Source: Cryptomeria japonica (taxonomy: Eukaryota; Streptophyta; Pinopsida; Cupressales; Cupressaceae). From it: a DNA stretch of 64,000 bases. Within the stretch, counting starts at the first letter, position 1; every line of letters starts with the position of its first letter. A model generated the notes under the pieces. The model did not search any database, had not been told where the DNA came from, and worked only from the letters and a program-made list of their open reading frames with translations. The translations under genes and the position numbers were made by a program. Of the stretch, positions 58,514 through 64,000 are shown piece after piece. The stretch is from contig NC_081414.1 of assembly GCF_030272615.1 (NCBI RefSeq), positions 310,691,664 to 310,755,663 on the forward strand, given 5' to 3'.

Positions 58514-59530
58514 GTAATGGATGAGCAGGGACATGACCCATGGTATGAGCAAGTCAAATTGACTTTAGAATACGATCCAACTGATCCTAAGGTTGAAGGG
58601 TATACATTAGAGGAAGATGGGTTGCTCAGATACAATAATAGAATCTATATTCCTAATTTAGGAGACTTAAGGGAAGTAGTCTTGTCGGAGGCTCATAATG
58701 CCCCTTAATCAAGGCACCCGGGAGTTAACAAACTTTATGTAGATCTAAAGAAGTTATACTTTTGGTAAGGGATGAAGAATGACATAGTCAAGTATGTGGC
58801 TAAATGTTTGGAGTGTCAAAGGGTAAAGGTAGAGCATAGACATCCAGCTGGATTATTACAGTTACACGATGTACCTCAACACAAGTGGCAAGTTATTAGC
58901 ATGGATTTTGTGCAAGGGTTGCCCATGTCACCTTCTAGGCATGATACAATAATGGTGGTAATTGACAAACTTACTAAGGTGGCACACTTTATACCAAGGA
59001 ATTTGACAGATGATGCACCTACCTTGGCAAGGCGTTTTGTTAAGGAAATATTTAGGTTGCATGGAATGCCAGAGAAAATCATATCAGATAGAGATGCTAG
59101 ATTCACTTCAAGGTTTTGGACAACTCTTCAATCAGCTCTGGGAACTCAACTAAATTTTAGCACTGCATACCATCCTGAAACTGACGGTCAAACAGAGAGG
59201 ACAAATCGGATTTTGGAAGACATACTTCGCATGTACAACATGGACCAACAGAAGAAATGGGAAGATTACCTACCTCTGGTAGAGTTTGCTTATAATAATA
59301 CACATCAAACATCTTTGGGAATGGCACCTTTCGAAGCATTGTATGGTAGACCATGTCGAACACCTTTGAGTTGGGATAGCCTTGAAGATAGAGTAATCGT
59401 TGGACCAGATATGTTGAAGGAAATGGAAAGGAAAACTAAGGAAATTAGGCAAAGATTGAAGCAAGCCTCAAATAGGCAGAAAAGTTATGTAGACAAGAAC
59501 AGGACACCAAGGGAGTTTGAGGTGGGGAGA
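58514..59530 (+). pseudogene. pol: Ty3 integrase
   Basis: Zinc-binding region: EAHNAP, stop TAA at 58706, RHPGVNKLYVDLKKLYFW, stop near 58766, then YVAKCLECQRVKVEH; the HHCC residues are kept around the stops. The core has VISMDFVQGLPMSPSRHDTI (Asp), IISDRDARFTSRFW (Asp) and HPETDGQTERTNRI (Glu), so the DDE set is intact. The frame fails near 59525 by one extra G in GGTGGGGAGA, just before the C-terminal domain. Integrase inserts the cDNA; this one is broken by stops only. Confidence 0.93.
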
Positions 59531-59939
59531 GAAAGTCTTCCTAAGGGTTAGGCCACACAAGAGTTCCATAAGGTTTGGGAAGAAGACTAAGCTTGCACCT
59601 CGTTATGTTGGACCTTTTGAAATATTGGAAAGGATTAATCCAGTTGCATACCAGTTGGCCTTACCTCCCCAGTTGAGTCGAATCCATGATGTCTTCCATG
59701 TATCTCTTCTTAAAAAGTATGTACCTGATGAGAAACATATTTTGAATTGGGATGCTTTACAAGTCCAGGAAATGGGAGAAATAATGATAGAGCCATTCAA
59801 AATCTTGGAGAGGTGTCAGTGCCAATTGTGCAACAGAGAGGTTGATCAATGCAAAGTACAATGGAATCAGTATGATGAAAAGAATGCCACGTGGGAAGAT
59901 ACTAGGGAAATGCAACAGTTGTTTCCTTTTTTGTTTTAA
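59517..59939 (+). pseudogene. pol: Ty3 integrase C terminus with a chromodomain-like segment
   Basis: In the shifted frame: [20 protein letters not shown], then [20 protein letters not shown] and [15 protein letters not shown], the GPY/F-type module. [36 protein letters not shown] and a hydrophobic end follow. The last part fits the chromodomain of plant chromoviruses (R..V..VKVQW...ATWE). Chromodomains tether integration to chromatin marks. It ends at TAA 59937. Confidence 0.85.
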
Positions 59940-60005
59940 ACTAATCATGAACTATAGACTCTTTTGGATACATTCAATAAGTGCATCGGGACGATGCACA
60001 AATTT

Positions 60006-60017
60006 AGGGGGGGAGGA
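60006..60017 (+). other. Polypurine tract of the Ty3 element
   Basis: AGGGGGGGAGGA directly before the 3' LTR; primer for plus-strand synthesis. Confidence 0.9.
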
Positions 60018-60768
60018 TGTCACAACCCTCCTTAATCACTTTTTGATTTGATACAATTCTATTATACTTTTGGTTGAGCTATTGAAAATGATTGAATAAA
60101 TATTATAAAAGAATAAATAATGGACCCACACACACACTTGGAGAATATAATTCAAAAGGCATTATTTATTTTTATTTTAATTTTTCCACTCCCAATTATG
60201 GCACATGTTGTAGGAGGAATTAGAAGCTTCTAGAGGAATCTTCAATACCTTGCATGTAACTCCCCCACTAGGATTTTAATCAATTTTGCATGAGTCCAAT
60301 ATTGGAAAAGAATCTCATTCTTAATTAATTTCTCTAGATAGTGGAATTAAGGGATTTTTCCTATATATTGTATAAAAGTTTTCAAAAGAGGGAGTTGATT
60401 ATGTTTTGAAGAAAATTTCTCAATTTCCTTGTTGTTAGTAGTAGGATCTTCTTTGGTAGTCACATTTTCGTTGTAGGATTGTTAAGTTGTTCTTGAAGAT
60501 TTATCTCAAGTTGCAAGGAAGGATCTAAGAAGATAGCTAGAAGATTGGAGAGGATTCAACATCGAGCTTCGATAAGTCAGGTTCTCTTCTTTTATGAGAA
60601 ATTTGTATTATCAAAAAAAAAAATAGCTTCTAAATCTTTCTTTACAAAAAAAATTAGATTGTAAATCTTTATTTTTTATTTTTTATTTAGGGATAAATAT
60701 TGATAAAGGTACATTCCATATAATGCATGTAAAAGATAGCTTTATTATTTGTTTAATTTTCTTTAGAA

Positions 60769-60799
<31 letters not shown>

Positions 60800-61727
60800 C
60801 AAATCTTGCTTTTGCTTTTCAAAAAAAAAAAGAGGAGATTTTCTAGATCTGTGCAAAAAACATATTTCCTTATTTAATTACTTTTTCTGATTAAACTCTT
60901 CTCTGTGTGATTAAATGATAATCACTTGTGTATGAATCTTGTTCCTTATTCTCCTCCTCTTAAATTCATTTCTCTGGCTCTTGGAATGGAAATCTGAATG
61001 TAAATCTTATTTCTTTAATTAAATCTTACTTCCCTGTGAATAATCTTACCTCTGTGTGAATATAAGTTTGATCATCTGTATATGAAGTTATTTAAATATT
61101 TTTCCTATGAGTAAAAAACCCATTTCTCTCTAAATGTAGATTTGATCGTTTATGTGTAAATTTTAATCCCTTAATTAATTCATTCTCCTCTAAGAGCAGT
61201 CTTACTTCTCTGTGAACAGAAAACGTCTGGAAATAAAGTATAAACTTCATTGTATTCATTATTCTCTGTGGAAGTAAAGTATAAATCTCTCTGTGACAAA
61301 AAAAAAAAAAAAGTGTACATTTAGGTGTTTATTATAAATAAATTCTTCCTGAGAAAACTCTATTTACCTCAATCCCAACTATATTGTGAAGATTTCATCT
61401 TTATCTCTATAAACTTCAAAAAAAAAAAAAAGGGGGTCTTTCTCTGTGTATCCACGAATAGTTATAACCCCTGAGATCAAAGTTATTTCATAAATTTTCC
61501 TGCTTTGATTAATTCTTTTTTATCTATATTACTATTATTCTCATGGGAAAAAGTTAATTAAACTCAGATCATATCCGTTTATAAATTACCATATACTATA
61601 TTTTTATACATATAAATAATTAAATTTGCATTCAATAAACTTCGGCGTTATTTACATTTCGAAACAATTATTGTCGGGCAGCATGCAGGGAACGCAGTAT
61701 TGAGGTAACCGCCGGGAGTGGTACCCC

Positions 61728-61832
61728 CCACTACCCTACGGTCACTGTTACGGCAGTGGCCACAGGGTAGTGGAGGGGACCATGGCGGTCCCCTCATCAC
61801 TGCGGGCCTGCACCCGCAAGTCCGCAGTGATG
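61728..61832 (+). repeat. Three GC-rich hairpins in the 3' LTR
   Basis: Hairpin 1 arms CCACTACCCT (61728) and AGGGTAGTGG (61764), hairpin 2 GGGGACC/GGTCCCC (61775-61793), hairpin 3 CATCACTGCGG (61795) and CCGCAGTGATG (61822). Compared with the 5' LTR, one pair of hairpin 3 is G-C here and A-T there, with both arms changed together. Confidence 0.85.
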
Positions 61833-63458
61833 ATGGGACACGTGCCCCCCTACTCCCCATTAACTTTAAACAAGTCTCGTACATTTTTTTTAGTTATTTA
61901 GATTTTTTTAAATTTTTTTTTATATTAAATTGCAAACTAAAAATTGTTAATAATTGCCTTAGTTAAATTTTAAGTTAGTAAATTTAGGAAAATCTATAAA
62001 TAATTTGGATATTGTGTAATAAATTTGTAATTTTAAATTAATGTGTATAATTGGAATCTCACAATCCAATTGAGATTTATTGGGTTACTTGGTCGGAAAT
62101 TTTAGGTTCATTTAAAACAATTAAGTCATATTATTATGATTTGATCCAAAATTGCCAAAAGTCTAAACTAATTGTTCATTTTGAACTAGTAACTCTATAA
62201 TAATTATTCTCGTGATAGAAGTAAACATTTCGTAATTTTGCATGTAAATGACACTGTTTTTGCATCATACGAATTACTTATATATTAATTTGCATTCATT
62301 GATGAGCAAGTTACATTTTTATCAACTTCATGCAAGTTACGTGTTTTAATATGTGAGTTCATAATTGTCATTTATATATTAAATAGTTTAGTTGTAGAAG
62401 AATGGTATTTTTATCAAGTTGTACTCGAATGCCATCGAAGTAGTTGTTTCGATTAATTAAACTTTGCAATTATGTACATTCATTTCATAATTATTTTCAA
62501 GCATGATGTTTTTTCTTAGTTAGAAAACTAAATAAAGGAAGTTGGAAAACCAAAACCTACAAGCGTTCGGTATATACAGTGCCTCTGGGTCACGCTTACG
62601 AGTAATGTTGTCGTGTTGAACTACTGCACTTAACGCCTAATAAAGCTACATCAACGACATTTGTGGCATCGCCCCTATAAATCGTCGGGGAGTAATAAGG
62701 GACACTTGGAAGTTAAAATCCAAGGGGCGGGTAATCCCTCTTGGATCGATAATCTAAAAATACAATCCTTAAATGATTTTACATCCGCTGAGTTAAACCA
62801 TAGTAAACCCCCTTAAGGTTGATTGAGTGAAATACTTTTATGAAATTGTTTAATCTTGAAGAGTTGTTGTCGATTGACAATTGGGTCAAGGGTGATGCTT
62901 ATGATAGGAATTAGAATCTAGTTGTTTTAGGCCACAAACAATAGGCCATCTTGAGCCTTTGCTTAAGTGCTACCACCGTGGGTAGCAACCGCAGAGAAAC
63001 TGTCTGGGACATTGACCCTAGAAAGGGTTGTGTACCCACTAATCAGTTTACATCAAACCATAGAGTGGAAAATAGAACTACATACTTTACGCCTTGATCT
63101 CGTGCCGAAACGGGTATGTAGGCAGTCTTGGGACAATTTTTTCCCTAGTACTCAGGCGTTCGTGGGTGGGGTCTAGGTTTGGTAATAAGAAGTGAGTAGA
63201 ATCCTAATTTGAAAGATAAGTATAATAAAAAGGAAAAAGTAATTCAATGCATACTCGGAAGGAATCCCGTATGGAATCGCTTGACTTCCCGAGGCTTTAA
63301 GCCAAATTCCAAGGCGGAATTCAAGCTTGTATTATGTTATTTTAATTTCTCCTAAAGACGGCGACCTCGGTGCACTCCTATTAGAAGAGTGTAGTACTTA
63401 GTGAGTGACTCAGGACCCGAACAGTCCCGATGAGTCTAAGTCTCTGGCCAGAGCACCT

Positions 63459-63612
63459 CTTATCCCGTTTGGATAGATGTCTACCCCGTATGGGTAGATG
63501 CCTATGCCGTATTGGATAGATGAAACCTTCTGCTCCGTATGGATAGATGCCTAACCCGTATGGTTAGATGCTCATCCTGGATGGATGAATGCCTAATCCT
63601 AATGGATGGATG
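63459..63612 (+). repeat. Tandem array of ~21-bp hairpin units in the 3' LTR
   Basis: Same seven-unit layout as 47331-47484. Most arms are kept; unit 3 has one arm change (CTATGCC) and unit 4 now reads GGATAG. Confidence 0.88.
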
Positions 63613-63707
63613 CCCAGAGTATGCAATTGAATCAAACACAAATGATTAAAGTAAACAAAAAAAAAAGTGGTCAAATTTTGTTGGGTTAAGTAAAGTGGGT
63701 TATTATA

Positions 63708-63712
63708 GGCTT
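63708..63712. other. Target site duplication GGCTT, right copy
   Basis: Identical to 43909-43913. Confidence 0.95.
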
Positions 63713-63880
63713 GGGCCGCAACCTTAGATTTTCTATCAATTTTTTATGCATCCCCGACCATATTTGCCTTATCATCTCTCATTAAACAACTAAATCTTGA
63801 AATTCTATGGTTTTTTTGTGAAGGTCCACAAAAGTTTATCTTTAACCAACCTTGATACAGAGGAATCTATTTTAGTCCTT
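63708..63880 (-). pseudogene. RNase H domain of an old LINE, upstream half
   Basis: Minus strand: QGWLKINFCGPSQKNHRISR, then LMRDDKANMVGDA and KVAAQA. This is the start of a LINE-type RNase H, where the family has NFDGAS..GNPG; the first catalytic Asp is Cys here. The last codons run straight into ALVVGFKI at 43908 once the Ty3 element is removed. The remaining 120 bp to the window end show only broken reading. Confidence 0.7.
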
Positions 63881-64000
63881 CTCTTTAGTTTGAGAATTAA
63901 CTCATAAAACCGCATTAAATGTTGGATTAGTTTAGGGTTTTGCTACTAGTCATTATTTTGCTACTCTAATTAAAATGGAATCATCCTTGGTGTTTGTTGC

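Larger units (their letters stand above)
43914..63707 (+). mobile_element. Complete but dead Ty3/gypsy chromovirus-like element with a nested copia
   Basis: 19,794 bp in all, or about 12.2 kb without the nested copia element. It has LTRs at 43914-47578 and 60018-63707, an initiator-tRNA-Met PBS, gag, protease, reverse transcriptase, RNase H, integrase and a chromodomain-like tail, then a polypurine tract. The GGCTT duplication is perfect. The order PR-RT-RH-IN defines Ty3/gypsy; the C-terminal chromodomain-like segment and the iMet PBS indicate a chromovirus. Stops, frameshifts and an altered protease site disable it. The LTRs are largely alike, so insertion was later than the LINE decay around it. 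Confidence 0.95.
60018..63707 (+). repeat. 3' LTR of the Ty3 element
   Basis: 3690 bp, TGTCACAACCC...TTATTATA; the last A(C)A is changed to ATA. It carries the same parts as the 5' LTR: (TA)n near 60772-60799, GC-rich hairpins at 61728-61832, TATATA at 62571 and the hairpin array at 63459-63612. Confidence 0.95.

Overview
This window reads as AT-rich nuclear DNA of a land plant. It is packed with layered, mostly dead retrotransposons. A plant origin is shown by an L1-type LINE with a DUF4283-like ORF1, Ty1/copia and Ty3/gypsy polyproteins of plant type, and initiator-tRNA-Met primer sites (TGGTATCAGAGC) in two elements. Very long LTRs (3.4-3.7 kb) and several decayed retroelement layers suggest a large genome, perhaps a gymnosperm; that is an inference. 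I found no convincing intact host gene, tRNA, rRNA or CRISPR array.

Left part (1-6358): the 5' end of a Ty3-type element on the minus strand, running off the left edge: LTR (4900-6358), PBS, a 3.6 kb leader full of short degenerate repeats, and a gag pseudogene. From 6.4 to 26.7 kb the DNA is mostly anonymous and AT-rich. It holds a LINE RNase H fragment, a decayed Ty3 gag-protease fragment, a dispersed repeat present twice (about 9.2 and 17.9 kb), a ~0.9 kb tandem duplication, a higher-complexity island at 23.0-24.0 kb and a tandem array at 24.2-26.5 kb.

Middle part (26.7-43.9 kb): a small non-autonomous LTR element (27521-29238) with two 498-bp LTRs and a perfect ACCAT target duplication. 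It lies beside a nearly full-length decayed L1-type LINE (about 29.4-35.4 kb, minus). A second, different LINE (36.6-39.0 kb, minus) follows, then a lone 3.46 kb LTR (39498-42954) and a LINE RNase H domain.

Right part (43.9-63.7 kb): a 19.8 kb Ty3 chromovirus-like element with 3.7 kb LTRs and a perfect GGCTT duplication sits inside that LINE RNase H domain. A Ty1/copia element (49950-57573) is nested in turn inside the Ty3 reverse transcriptase. The order of events is readable: LINE, then Ty3, then copia. Both LTR elements carry stops, frameshifts and lost catalytic residues, so neither could be autonomous. The most striking signals are in the Ty3 LTRs: a tandem array of 21-bp units that are each their own hairpin with unit-specific matched arms, and three consecutive GC-rich hairpins, one showing a paired change between the two LTRs.
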